A DNA stretch of 64,000 nucleotides from W-Chloroflexi-9 sp045863195 (lineage in GTDB: Bacteria; Chloroflexota; Dehalococcoidia; UBA2979): assembly GCA_045863195.1 (NCBI GenBank), contig BTUI01000007.1:1-64000 (forward strand), given 5' to 3'. The notes under the pieces are model-generated. The model made no database searches. It saw only the letters and a program-made list of their open reading frames with translations, and was not told the DNA's origin. A program made the translations under genes and the position numbers. Below, piece after piece: positions 18,136-26,255 of the stretch; position 1 is the first letter of the stretch, and every line of letters begins with the position of its first letter.

Positions 18136-18933
18136 ATGACCTCGGTGGCATCGATCCCGGCCCTCCCGGCGGCAAAGGTGCGGGCGCTCTCGTTCGTCTC
18201 CAACCCGAACCCGGCGCTGGAGGATCTCCTGAGCGTGGTCCACAGCGACCCGGCGCTGAGCGCCGGCGTGCTCCGCGCCGCGAACTCCGCCGCCTCCGCC
18301 CCGGTCGACCGCATCAAGTCCGTCCAGACCGGCGTCGTCCGCATCGGCGCGGGGGAGACCCGTCGGATCGTGCTCGGCGTGGCACTCTCCGGCTCGTTCA
18401 CGAACCTCCAGCGCGCCGGCATCGACGAGGACGAACTCTGGCGACACCTGGTCGGCACCGCCGTCCTCTCGGACGCGATCGCCTGGGGCACGGTGGAGCA
18501 CTCCGCCGCGTTCACCGCCGGCCTGCTGCACGACATCGGCCGCCTGGCCATGGCGAGCCAGTGGCCGGACCAGTACGCCACCGTCGCCGAGCTCGCGCGG
18601 CGCGGCATCCCCTCCGTCGAGGCGGAGCGGATGTGCTTCGGCTTCGACCACGTCCAGCACGGCGTCGCCATCGCCGAGGCGTGGGAGTTCCCGGAAGAGA
18701 TCGTCCACGCCATCGAGCACCATCACGACACCAACTTCCAGGGCCTGGCCTGGGCCGTGGTGCGCGGGCGTGAACTCGCCGGCTCGCTCGGCATCGGGGA
18801 CGGACTCACGCCCCCCGAGCCGCTGGGCGATGACTCCGAGGCCTCCATGCTGCCGGTGGTCGATGACCTCGGCGGGCCGGACGCCGTGCTCGCGCGGGTC
18901 GGCTGGTACAGCGGGGCGCTGCGCTCGCGCTAG
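18136..18933 (+). CDS. HDOD domain protein (1)
   Basis: 265-aa HDOD (HD-related output domain) protein. The conserved core is present: LRAANSAASAPVDRIKSVQTGVVRIG, then GLLHDIGRLAM with an HD pair, then ERMCFGFDHVQHG and AIEHHHD. HDOD proteins resemble HD phosphohydrolases and often act in signalling with two-component or cyclic-nucleotide systems; many lack catalysis. This one keeps the HD pair. A second HDOD protein with the same layout is encoded at 57931. The gene starts 19 bases after a strong terminator, so it probably has its own promoter or lies in a short unit with the next genes (56-bp gap). Confidence 0.88.
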   Translation: MTSVASIPALPAAKVRALSFVSNPNPALEDLLSVVHSDPALSAGVLRAANSAASAPVDRIKSVQTGVVRIGAGETRRIVLGVALSGSFTNLQRAGIDEDELWRHLVGTAVLSDAIAWGTVEHSAAFTAGLLHDIGRLAMASQWPDQYATVAELARRGIPSVEAERMCFGFDHVQHGVAIAEAWEFPEEIVHAIEHHHDTNFQGLAWAVVRGRELAGSLGIGDGLTPPEPLGDDSEASMLPVVDDLGGPDAVLARVGWYSGALRSR

Positions 18934-18974
18934 CGCCCTTCGCCGTCGGGAGGCGTCCCACCGCGGCAGGCCGC

Positions 18975-18980
18975 TACAAT
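18975..18980 (+). promoter_or_regulatory. Candidate -10 element for the nurA-herA-sbcDC cluster
   Basis: TACAAT lies 8 bases before the ATG at 18989, which lacks a Shine-Dalgarno. If used, the mRNA would be leaderless. No clear -35 is visible 16-18 bases upstream, so this rests on one hexamer. Confidence 0.35.
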
Positions 18981-18988
18981 CGGCGGCG

Positions 18989-19966
18989 ATGGCGAGACTG
19001 TACCTGGAGTCATGGGCGCCGGGGTTCGGTTCGCCGGTCGAAGCCGATCAGTCACTTCCCCCCAGCGAGGTCGAGGTCGACCCGACCGTCGAGGTCGAAG
19101 GGGCCTGGGAGCCACTCCCAGGCCTCGATGATGGCGTGCCCTCGATCGCGTTCGTCGACGGCGTGCGCCGGATCGACGCGCGTCTGACGCTCTTCGAGGA
19201 CGACGAGCAGGCGAGCCTGCCGATCCCGGGCCTGTGTGCCTCCTACGCCGTGGGTGCCACGGTGTGGCGACGCGGCGAGCGCCCCATCTCCACCTTCGAG
19301 CGCATCACCGTGCGACGCCTCGCGGTCCTCGGGCGCGGGCGTTCGGAGCGCGTGCCGCCGGCGCGCGGCCTGGGCTACGTCACCGAGTCGACCGAGGGCG
19401 AGGACGACGACCAGCTGACGGCGCACGTCCAGACGCGCATGCGGCAGGAAGAGGCGACCTGCGCCGCCGCGCTCGCCGGCGAGGGGCACTTCGTGGTGGC
19501 GGACGGCCCGATCAACGAGTTCGCACCCCTCGAAGTGGTCGGTTATGTAAAGACTCACCACCGCTCCTACCTCGCGCCCCCGGAAGCGGCGTGCGTGGCG
19601 GCGTTGCAGCCGGGGCAGCGCACGCCGCTGTTCCGGATCAACCCTCGCGCACGCTTCGAGCGGTACTCCTGGTACGTCCGTCTCGCCACCGTGCCGTTCG
19701 GGCACGCGTGGAGCGGCGTGGTGCGCTGCGAGTCCGCGTTCGCGCTCGGCCGCGAGGCGGCCCGTACCGTCGCCGACCGCACCGCGGCGATCCTCCCCCT
19801 CGTCGCGCCGCCCCTGCACATCGACCCGCGCGCGCCGCAGAACCTCGTCCCGATCGCGGCGCTGGAGAAGCACCTGCGCCACCAGATGGGCGACGCCGCC
19901 CTCGTGGAGCGCGCGCTGCGCGCCGCCCTGCACCAGCACGACACCCGCACGGAGGCGCGCGCATGA
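18989..19966 (+). CDS. NurA-like 5'-3' nuclease domain protein
   Basis: 325-aa protein assigned to the NurA family. The motif IAFVDGVRRIDARL at 53-66 (Asp57) matches the NurA metal-binding VDGS-type motif. Later acidic residues (DGPINEF near 172) and a C-terminal PLHIDPRAPQNL segment fit the RNase H-like fold with its late Asp and His. NurA is a 5'-3' exo/endonuclease that works in a complex with the hexameric HerA motor in archaea. The gene overlaps the HerA-like gene by 4 bp (ATGA), the strongest support for the call. The N-terminal 50 residues are acidic and poorly conserved. Sequence similarity alone is weak. Confidence 0.75.
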   Translation: MARLYLESWAPGFGSPVEADQSLPPSEVEVDPTVEVEGAWEPLPGLDDGVPSIAFVDGVRRIDARLTLFEDDEQASLPIPGLCASYAVGATVWRRGERPISTFERITVRRLAVLGRGRSERVPPARGLGYVTESTEGEDDDQLTAHVQTRMRQEEATCAAALAGEGHFVVADGPINEFAPLEVVGYVKTHHRSYLAPPEAACVAALQPGQRTPLFRINPRARFERYSWYVRLATVPFGHAWSGVVRCESAFALGREAARTVADRTAAILPLVAPPLHIDPRAPQNLVPIAALEKHLRHQMGDAALVERALRAALHQHDTRTEARA

Positions 19967-21789
19967 CCAGCGAACCGACCGAGGCGACACCCGGCGCGAA
20001 CGGCGGCCGTGTCGGCCGCGTCGCCGGCGTCGGCCAGACCACCTCGCAGGAGTTCCGCGTCGTCCTCGACGCCGACCGCTACCTCGCGGTCGACGACCTC
20101 GTCGTCGTGCGGACGGAGGTGCCAGAGGCTGGCACGGTCTCGACCTACGGCATCGTCACGGAGAGCGAGGCGACCTACGAGGGCGCCTCCTTCGATTCAG
20201 ACGTCCACCGCATCGGTGACGGCGGCTTCCAGCCGGCGGAGCAGGTGCGAAGCGCGCGGGTCGCCGTAACCCGCGTGGACCCGGAAATCTGGGTCGCCGC
20301 CGGCCCCGGCGAGGTGGCGGAGCGGGCCCGCGGCATCGACCGCCAGCGCGCGTTGTACGTGGACACCATCGACCCGCAGAAGCGCCTCGCGGTCGGCCTC
20401 GGGCGGGACGGGGACGAGATCGAGGTCGACCTCGACTACTTCGACGGCACCAAGGGCGGGCACATGTCGATCAGCGGCGTCAGCGGCGTCGCCACCAAGA
20501 CCACGTTCGCCTTCTTCTTCCTGCGCATGCTCACCGGCCTGCCGAACCTGGATCCGCGCGCGACGGCGAACCTCCGCGCCCTCGTCTTCAACGTGAAGGG
20601 CGAGGACCTGCTGTGGCTGGACCGCCCAAGCACGAAGTTCGGCGAGGAGGAGGCGGCGATCTGGCGACGTCTCGGGGTCGAACCGACCCCGTTCCGCCTC
20701 GCCACGCCGTCTCGCGACGGCCGAGGCGGCCAGCGGGCGCGCACCCTCCCTGCGGGGAACGCGCCGACCGTGGCGTTCTGGGCGCCGCTCGCACGCGCCG
20801 CGCGCGATACCGTCGTCCCGGACGTCAGCGGCCGGCAGGACGGCATCGAGGCGTTCGCGTGGACGCCGCAAGAGTTCATCGAAGAGGGTCTGCTGCAGTT
20901 CGTGTTCACGGACGCCAGCGACCAGCGCAACCAGATCCCCTTCGTGGAGGAGCGCGTCCGCACGCAACTCATGCGGTGGGCCGTGCCAGTGGAGGGCGAA
21001 CCGGGCGCAGTCACCCTCGAAGACCCGTCCGGCGCGGTCCATGCAGCGCAGGGGATCGTGATCCGCGACATGGAGAGCCTGGTGGAGGCGCTCGGCGCGC
21101 TACTCGAGCCGGAGACCGAGGACGGCGACGGCCACCCGCACCCGGCCTGGGCGGGCCGCGTGCAGCCCGGCACGATCTCGGCGTTCATGCGCCGCCTGCA
21201 GTCGGCGTCGAGCGACCTGCGGCTGGGCCGCCTCGTGCGGGCGGGCGTCAGCCGCCGCATCGACCGCGCGGCCGCCACGGTGACGGTGGTGGCGATCCAG
21301 TCGCTGCACGAACTCGCGCAGCGCTTCGTCGTCGGCGCGCTGCTGCAGGAGACGTTCCGCGAGAAGGAACTGACGGGCCAGAGCCACCCCCTCTCCGTGA
21401 TCGTGCTGGACGAGTTGAACAAGTACGCCCCGCGCGAGGGCTCCAGCCCGCTGAAGGAGATGCTCGTGGACATCGCGCAGCGCGGCCGGTCGCTGGGCGT
21501 GCTGCTCATCGGCGCGCAGCAGTCCGCCTCCCGCGTGGCGCCGGACGTGCTGGAGAACGCCTCGATCCGGGTCGCGGGCCGCCTGGACGCGGCGGAGTCG
21601 GAACGCGCGGAGTTCGGCTGGATGCTCCCGTCCACGAAGGCGCGCGCCCGCCTGCTGAAGCCCGGCACGATGGTCCTGAGCCAGCCCGCGGTGCCCGTCC
21701 CCGTGGTCTTCTCCTTCCCCCGCGTGCCGTGGGCGACGCGGCGCGACGAGGTGCGCCCCGAGGGCGACCCGTTCGCGGGGCTCGCTTAG
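19963..21789 (+). CDS. HerA-like ATPase/translocase
   Basis: 608-aa HerA/FtsK-superfamily ATPase. An N-terminal HAS-barrel-like beta domain (about 1-110) is followed by the RecA-like motor. Walker B is intact (VIVLDELNKYAP, D483/E484), followed by a sensor-like GVLLIGAQQSASRV and an arginine-finger region (ENASIRVAGR). The P-loop is unusual: SGVSGVATKTT (171-181) replaces the normal SGxTGSGKS, with one extra residue and no Gly before the Lys, although K179 and T180 remain. HerA hexamers pump DNA for NurA during end resection. The gene sits between the NurA-like gene (ATGA overlap) and sbcD (no gap), giving a four-gene DNA-end-processing operon like that of archaea. Confidence 0.85.
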   Translation: MTSEPTEATPGANGGRVGRVAGVGQTTSQEFRVVLDADRYLAVDDLVVVRTEVPEAGTVSTYGIVTESEATYEGASFDSDVHRIGDGGFQPAEQVRSARVAVTRVDPEIWVAAGPGEVAERARGIDRQRALYVDTIDPQKRLAVGLGRDGDEIEVDLDYFDGTKGGHMSISGVSGVATKTTFAFFFLRMLTGLPNLDPRATANLRALVFNVKGEDLLWLDRPSTKFGEEEAAIWRRLGVEPTPFRLATPSRDGRGGQRARTLPAGNAPTVAFWAPLARAARDTVVPDVSGRQDGIEAFAWTPQEFIEEGLLQFVFTDASDQRNQIPFVEERVRTQLMRWAVPVEGEPGAVTLEDPSGAVHAAQGIVIRDMESLVEALGALLEPETEDGDGHPHPAWAGRVQPGTISAFMRRLQSASSDLRLGRLVRAGVSRRIDRAAATVTVVAIQSLHELAQRFVVGALLQETFREKELTGQSHPLSVIVLDELNKYAPREGSSPLKEMLVDIAQRGRSLGVLLIGAQQSASRVAPDVLENASIRVAGRLDAAESERAEFGWMLPSTKARARLLKPGTMVLSQPAVPVPVVFSFPRVPWATRRDEVRPEGDPFAGLA

Positions 21790-22974
21790 ATGCGCATCCT
21801 CCACACCTCCGACTGGCACATCGGCAAGCGCATCGGCCGCTACGACCGCACGGACGAGTACCGCGAGGCGCTCGACCAGGTGCAGGCGATCGCCGAGGAG
21901 CATGACGTCGACCTCGTCGTCGTCTCCGGCGACCTGTTCGACCGCCCCACCCCACCGACCGAGACGCTGGGCATGGCGATGGAGGCGCTCCGCCGCCTGG
22001 CCGACGATGGCCGCCGCCCGGTGGTCGCGATCGCGGGGAACCACGACTCCCCTGAACTGTTCGAAGTGCTCGCGCCGTACCTCCGTCCCCTCGGCGTCCA
22101 CCTCGTCGGCGACATCCGGCGGCCGGACGCGGGCGGCGTGATCGAGGTGGAGACCGCGGCCGGCCCGGCCGTCGTCGCCTGCTTCCCGTTCCTGCGTGAG
22201 GGCCGCGTGGTGGACTTCATGCAGGACGTCGGCGGCTGGTACGGCGCGTACCAGGAGCGCGTCGGCGGCATCTTCGGCGCATACGGCCGCGCGCTGGAAC
22301 CGCACATGCGGCGCGCGGTGACGATCCTCACGGCCCATGTCGCGGTACCGGGCGTGACCATCGGCGGGCGCGAACTCGGGCGCGGCGAGCGCGAACTGCA
22401 CATCGGCGAGACGTACATGGCCAGCGCGGCCGCGCTGCCGTCCGTGGCGCACTACGTGGCGCTGGGCCACATCCACGCCCCGCAGAAGGTGCCGGGCACC
22501 GGCACCTTCCAGGCGGAGTACGCCGGCTCCCTCCTCCCGCTCGACTTCGGCGAGGCCGGCGAGCAGAAGCGCGTGGTCGTGGTGACCGCCGAGGCCGGCG
22601 GCGCGGTGCAGGTCCAGAGCGTCCCGCTGCACGCGGGGCGGCCGCTCCTGCACATCGAGGGGACGTGGGACGAGATCGTGGCGCGGCGCGACGACCTGAA
22701 GGACGGCTACCTGGACCTCGTCGTCTCGACGCCGGGGCCAGACCCGTCGCTCGCCACGCGCGCGGCGGACCTCTTCCCGTACGTGGTGAAGGTCCGCGCC
22801 TCCTACCCGGAGGCGCAGCGCCAGCGCGAGCATCGCACGGGGCGGCCGTGGCGCGACCTCTACGCCGAGTTCCACGAGCAGAAGCGGAACGTCGCCGCGC
22901 CCGCGCCGCTCCTCGACGCGTTCGATGAGGTCCACGTGGCCGCACAGGACGAGGCGATCGATGCGCCCGCTTGA
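21790..22974 (+). CDS. sbcD: Exonuclease subunit SbcD (Mre11 family)
   Basis: 394-aa metallophosphoesterase of the Mre11/SbcD family. The five phosphodiesterase motifs are visible: TSDWHIGK at 7-14, VVSGDLFDRP (about 45-54), AGNHDSPE (about 81-88), TAHVAV (about 181-186) and ALGHIHAPQ (about 223-231). Together with SbcC it forms a Mn-dependent 3'-5' exonuclease and hairpin endonuclease that opens DNA ends. Its ATG follows the HerA-like stop with no gap, and its end overlaps sbcC by 14 bp. Confidence 0.95.
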   Translation: MRILHTSDWHIGKRIGRYDRTDEYREALDQVQAIAEEHDVDLVVVSGDLFDRPTPPTETLGMAMEALRRLADDGRRPVVAIAGNHDSPELFEVLAPYLRPLGVHLVGDIRRPDAGGVIEVETAAGPAVVACFPFLREGRVVDFMQDVGGWYGAYQERVGGIFGAYGRALEPHMRRAVTILTAHVAVPGVTIGGRELGRGERELHIGETYMASAAALPSVAHYVALGHIHAPQKVPGTGTFQAEYAGSLLPLDFGEAGEQKRVVVVTAEAGGAVQVQSVPLHAGRPLLHIEGTWDEIVARRDDLKDGYLDLVVSTPGPDPSLATRAADLFPYVVKVRASYPEAQRQREHRTGRPWRDLYAEFHEQKRNVAAPAPLLDAFDEVHVAAQDEAIDAPA

Positions 22975-25498
22975 CCTGACGCTGGAGGGCTTCCGCTCGT
23001 ACGCGGACCGGGCGACGTTCGACTGGCGTGGCCGGCGGCTGGTCGGCATCGTGGGGCCGATCGGCAGCGGCAAGTCCACGATCCTGGATGGCATCGCCTT
23101 CGCGCTGTACGGCAAGACGCCGTCGATTGCGCGCGGCACGCACGCGCTGATCCACCAGCAGCGGGACGTGGCACAGGTGCGGCTGACGTTCCGCGTCGAC
23201 GGTGGTGCGTGGCAGGTGACCCGCGCGGTGCGCCGCAAGGGCGCCGGGCAGCACATGCTCGTCCCCTTCGACGAGGCGACCGGCGAGGCGGACAGCGGCC
23301 GCGCCGTCACCGGCGAGCGCGCCGTGAACGAGCGCATCGAGCGGATGCTGGGGCTGGACTTCGCGGCCTTCCAGCGCTCGATCCTCCTGGCGCAGGGGCG
23401 CTTCCAGGAGTTCCTGCGCGCCACCCCGACCGACCGCGACAAGGTGCTGCGCGGCGTCTTCGGTCTCGACCTCGTCGACACCATGCAAGGCATCGCGCGC
23501 GACCGTGAACGGGAGGCGCAGGCGGACGCCGCCCTCGCCGCGAAGCGCCTCGAGGACATCGGCGGCGCGCGCGAGCGCATCGCGCAGGCGGAGGCGGCGC
23601 TCCAGGTGGAGCGCGCGCGCCACGCGGCGCTGGAGGCGCTGCGTCCGCGCGTGGAGGCGGCACGCACCGAGGCCGCCGCCGCCGACCAGCAGCGCGCCAC
23701 CGCCACACAGGACCTCGCGCGCCTCGCGGACCTCGCGCGGCGGCTCCCGCGCGCGGAGCAGAGCGAGGCGACGATCGCGGCGTTCGAGGACGGCGACACC
23801 GCCGCCACCACCGCCGCGCAGGCCGTGGCGGCAGCGACCGCCGCGCTGCAGGCGGCGCGCGAGGCACTCGCGCAGGTCGTCGCGGAGACGGGGACGCGCG
23901 AGGCGCTGGCCGAAGCGCAGGCGGCGCTCGACGCGCTGGCGCAGGCACGCACCCTCGCCGAGCGCGAGGCGAAGCGCGCCGCGGAGGCGAAGGCGGACGC
24001 CGCCAAGAAGCAGACCGCCGCCGAGGAGGCGAAGGCCGCGACGACCGCCCTCAAGCGCGCGGAGACGGCCGCGCGCAAGGCGAGCGAGTCCGCGGCAGCC
24101 GCGCACCTCGCGGCGCGTGAGGCGCTGGACGCGGCGCAGCATCGCGACATGGCGCTGGCGGTGCGCGCCGGCGTGGCCGTGGGCGACGCCTGCCCTGTCT
24201 GCGGCACCGTGATCAAGAAACTGCCGCCCGCCGAGGCCGCGCCGGACCTCGACGCCGCGAAGGCGGAGGAGGTGCGCGCGCGCAACGCAGCGACCGCCGC
24301 CGAAGCGGCACTTCGCAAGGCAGCCAGCGATGCCGCCGCGGGCGCGGCACGCGCAGAAGCGACCGCGAAGGCCGCCGCCGACGCGCTCGCAGCGGCGACC
24401 ACGGCCGAGGCGGATGCGGCGCAGTCGAAACGCGCGCTCACGACGGCGACGAAGCGCGTGACGGCCGCGCTCGGCGACCCGGAAGCAGCGCCGAAGGCGC
24501 TCGCCGAGCGACGGAAGCGCCTCGACGTGGCGGAGCGGGCACGCGACGAGGCGGAGCGCGCCGAGCAGGCGGCGCGGCGGGCGTCCGAGCAGGCGACGGC
24601 GACCGTGGAGGCAGCACGACGTGACTTCGTCGCCCTGCGCGTGGTGCTCGCGGAGGTGGCGGGTGCGCTCGGACTCCCCGCGGAGGACGTGGCCGGCGCG
24701 CCGGCCGTGCGTGCGCTCCTCTCCGGCCTGCGCGAGCGGTACGGCGCGGCGAACGCGGACGCCAAGCGGCGCCGCGAGGCGGCCGAGGAGGCGATGCAGG
24801 CGGCCCAGGCCCGCATCGACGCGATGCTGGAGGAGGCCGGCCTCGACCCGCGCGCCGGGTTCGAGGACGCCCTGACGGGGTCATTCGGACGCATCCAGCG
24901 CATCGAGGGCGCGCTCGAGGCGGACCGGACCGCCGTCGCGGCGCAGGCAGACCTGGAGCAGGCGGCGCAGGCCGCCGGTGAGCGATTCGCGCTCTACCGC
25001 ACGCTCACCTCTGACCTCACCCCGTCGCAGTTCCTCGGCTACCTCCTCGCGGACGAACGGGCGACGCTCGCCAGCATCGGCAGCGAGCGCTTCCTGCACC
25101 TTTCCGGCGGCCGCTACCGCTTCAGCGATGACGACCTGTTCGAGGTGGTCGACCTCGCCGCGGCGGAGGCGACGCGGAGCCCGGACACGCTCTCCGGCGG
25201 CGAGACGTTCCTCGCCTCCCTGTCGCTCGCACTCGCGCTGGCCGAGATGGTGACGCGCGGCGGGGGCCGCCTCGATGCGTTCTTCCTGGACGAGGGCTTC
25301 GGGTCGCTCGACGAGGAGCACCTGGAACTGGCGATGGAGGGCATCGAGCGGCTGGTCGCGGAGTCGGAGGACCGGCTGGTGGTGATCGTCAGCCATGTCG
25401 CGGCGCTGAAGGAGCGACTGGAGGATCTCGTGATCCTCGACCGCCACCCGGCGACAGGCCATACCGTAGTGCGACGCGGCGCGGGCGCCGGGGAGTAA
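22961..25498 (+). CDS. sbcC: Exonuclease subunit SbcC (Rad50 family)
   Basis: 845-aa SMC-like ATPase. The N-terminal head has GFRSYADRATFDW and Walker A GPIGSGKST. A long Ala/Glu/Arg-rich coiled coil follows, broken by a zinc hook CPVC (411-414). The C-terminal head has the signature TLSGGETF and Walker B DAFFLDEGFGSLD. The length is short for the family (about 850-1050 aa), so the coiled coils are compact. The start ATG at 22961 overlaps sbcD by 14 bp; it gives MRPLDLTLEGFRSY, the usual family N-terminus. It acts with SbcD and, by context, with the HerA- and NurA-like proteins. Confidence 0.95.
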   Translation: MRPLDLTLEGFRSYADRATFDWRGRRLVGIVGPIGSGKSTILDGIAFALYGKTPSIARGTHALIHQQRDVAQVRLTFRVDGGAWQVTRAVRRKGAGQHMLVPFDEATGEADSGRAVTGERAVNERIERMLGLDFAAFQRSILLAQGRFQEFLRATPTDRDKVLRGVFGLDLVDTMQGIARDREREAQADAALAAKRLEDIGGARERIAQAEAALQVERARHAALEALRPRVEAARTEAAAADQQRATATQDLARLADLARRLPRAEQSEATIAAFEDGDTAATTAAQAVAAATAALQAAREALAQVVAETGTREALAEAQAALDALAQARTLAEREAKRAAEAKADAAKKQTAAEEAKAATTALKRAETAARKASESAAAAHLAAREALDAAQHRDMALAVRAGVAVGDACPVCGTVIKKLPPAEAAPDLDAAKAEEVRARNAATAAEAALRKAASDAAAGAARAEATAKAAADALAAATTAEADAAQSKRALTTATKRVTAALGDPEAAPKALAERRKRLDVAERARDEAERAEQAARRASEQATATVEAARRDFVALRVVLAEVAGALGLPAEDVAGAPAVRALLSGLRERYGAANADAKRRREAAEEAMQAAQARIDAMLEEAGLDPRAGFEDALTGSFGRIQRIEGALEADRTAVAAQADLEQAAQAAGERFALYRTLTSDLTPSQFLGYLLADERATLASIGSERFLHLSGGRYRFSDDDLFEVVDLAAAEATRSPDTLSGGETFLASLSLALALAEMVTRGGGRLDAFFLDEGFGSLDEEHLELAMEGIERLVAESEDRLVVIVSHVAALKERLEDLVILDRHPATGHTVVRRGAGAGE

Positions 25499-25507
25499 GG
25501 GGCGGGC

Positions 25508-26005
25508 GTGGACCGGTTCCTGGATCGCGAACTGAGTCGAGGGCAGGCGTTCATCATCGCCATCGGCGTCATGCTGCTGCTCGCCCTGCTCGGGATCATC
25601 CTCGCCCCGGTTGCCTACGGCGGGTGGTACGAGGGCCTCGAGAAGCCCGGGTGGCTGATGTCGGTGGAGGGGTTCTTCCTCGTCACCACGCTGTACTACG
25701 TGGTGGGAATCACGCTGCTCTCCTGGCTGCTGCAGCGCCGCCCCTCAGAGGAGCGGTCGCTGGCGGTCACGCTGGCGCTCGGCATGGTCATCACCTACGA
25801 GATCTGGAACGGCCTCTTCCTCGGGATGGAGAGCGTCACCCTGGGCCTCGGCGGCGCGGTCGCACTGGCGGCGGTCACCGGCGGGTTCCAGTGGGCGCTC
25901 GTGCGGGCCAACTTCCGGCGGGAGGCGCTGCTGCTGGCGCCGTGGGCGCTCTGGGTGCTGTACGACCTGGCGTGGGCGTTCGAACTCTGGCGGCTGAACG
26001 GCTGA
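25508..26005 (+). CDS. TspO/MBR family membrane protein
   Basis: 165-aa protein with five predicted membrane helices. Family landmarks are GGWYEGLEKPGW after helix 1 (compare WYxxLxKPxW), a WNGLFLGMES segment before helix 4, and the end LWVLYDLAWAFELWRLNG. TspO proteins bind porphyrins, haem or sterols and affect tetrapyrrole handling and stress responses. Helix 2-3 shows more substitutions than usual (the family PPNWVF is LMSVEGF), so this is a divergent member. It begins at GTG 25508, ten bases after the sbcC stop. Co-transcription with sbcDC is possible, but no functional link is known. Confidence 0.78.
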   Translation: MDRFLDRELSRGQAFIIAIGVMLLLALLGIILAPVAYGGWYEGLEKPGWLMSVEGFFLVTTLYYVVGITLLSWLLQRRPSEERSLAVTLALGMVITYEIWNGLFLGMESVTLGLGGAVALAAVTGGFQWALVRANFRREALLLAPWALWVLYDLAWAFELWRLNG

Positions 26006-26255
26006 TCGCGGCCGCGCGTGAGTTCACATGCGCGTAATAGGATTGTCACCGGCCTGACGCGCGCCTCCGGCAACATGCCAGCATGGAGATCCGGCAGACG
26101 GCCCCGACACCTCGACCGACTCGCCCCGCCGGCGCCGTGAAGCGCGCGCCGAGGGGTGTGCAGGCTCGCGCGGGCGGCTTCTGCGCCCCGCAGCAGCGGG
26201 CCGGTCAGGTGCGGACACAGCAGGCGCGCGGCTAGTCCCCGCATCGCGAGGCGGC
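26006..26255. other. 250-bp intergenic region before the Anbu operon
   Basis: No conserved reading frame, RNA motif or strong hairpin was recognised. It must contain the promoter of the Anbu operon. A TAATAG-containing stretch (about 26034-26039) is the only AT-rich hexamer. Confidence 0.4.

Noticed and set aside
23505..24900. Low-complexity repeats in sbcC as a tandem repeat
   Set aside because: They reflect coiled-coil codon bias (Ala/Glu/Arg), not a DNA repeat.
21100..24903. A 1267-codon frame antisense to herA/sbcDC
   Set aside because: It spans three genuine genes on the other strand and is a low-complexity Ala/Ser/Arg sequence.
26019..26040. Possible third copy of the R1/R2 repeat
   Set aside because: Only about ten bases (TTCACATGCG) match the flank of R2, and the 80-bp core is absent.
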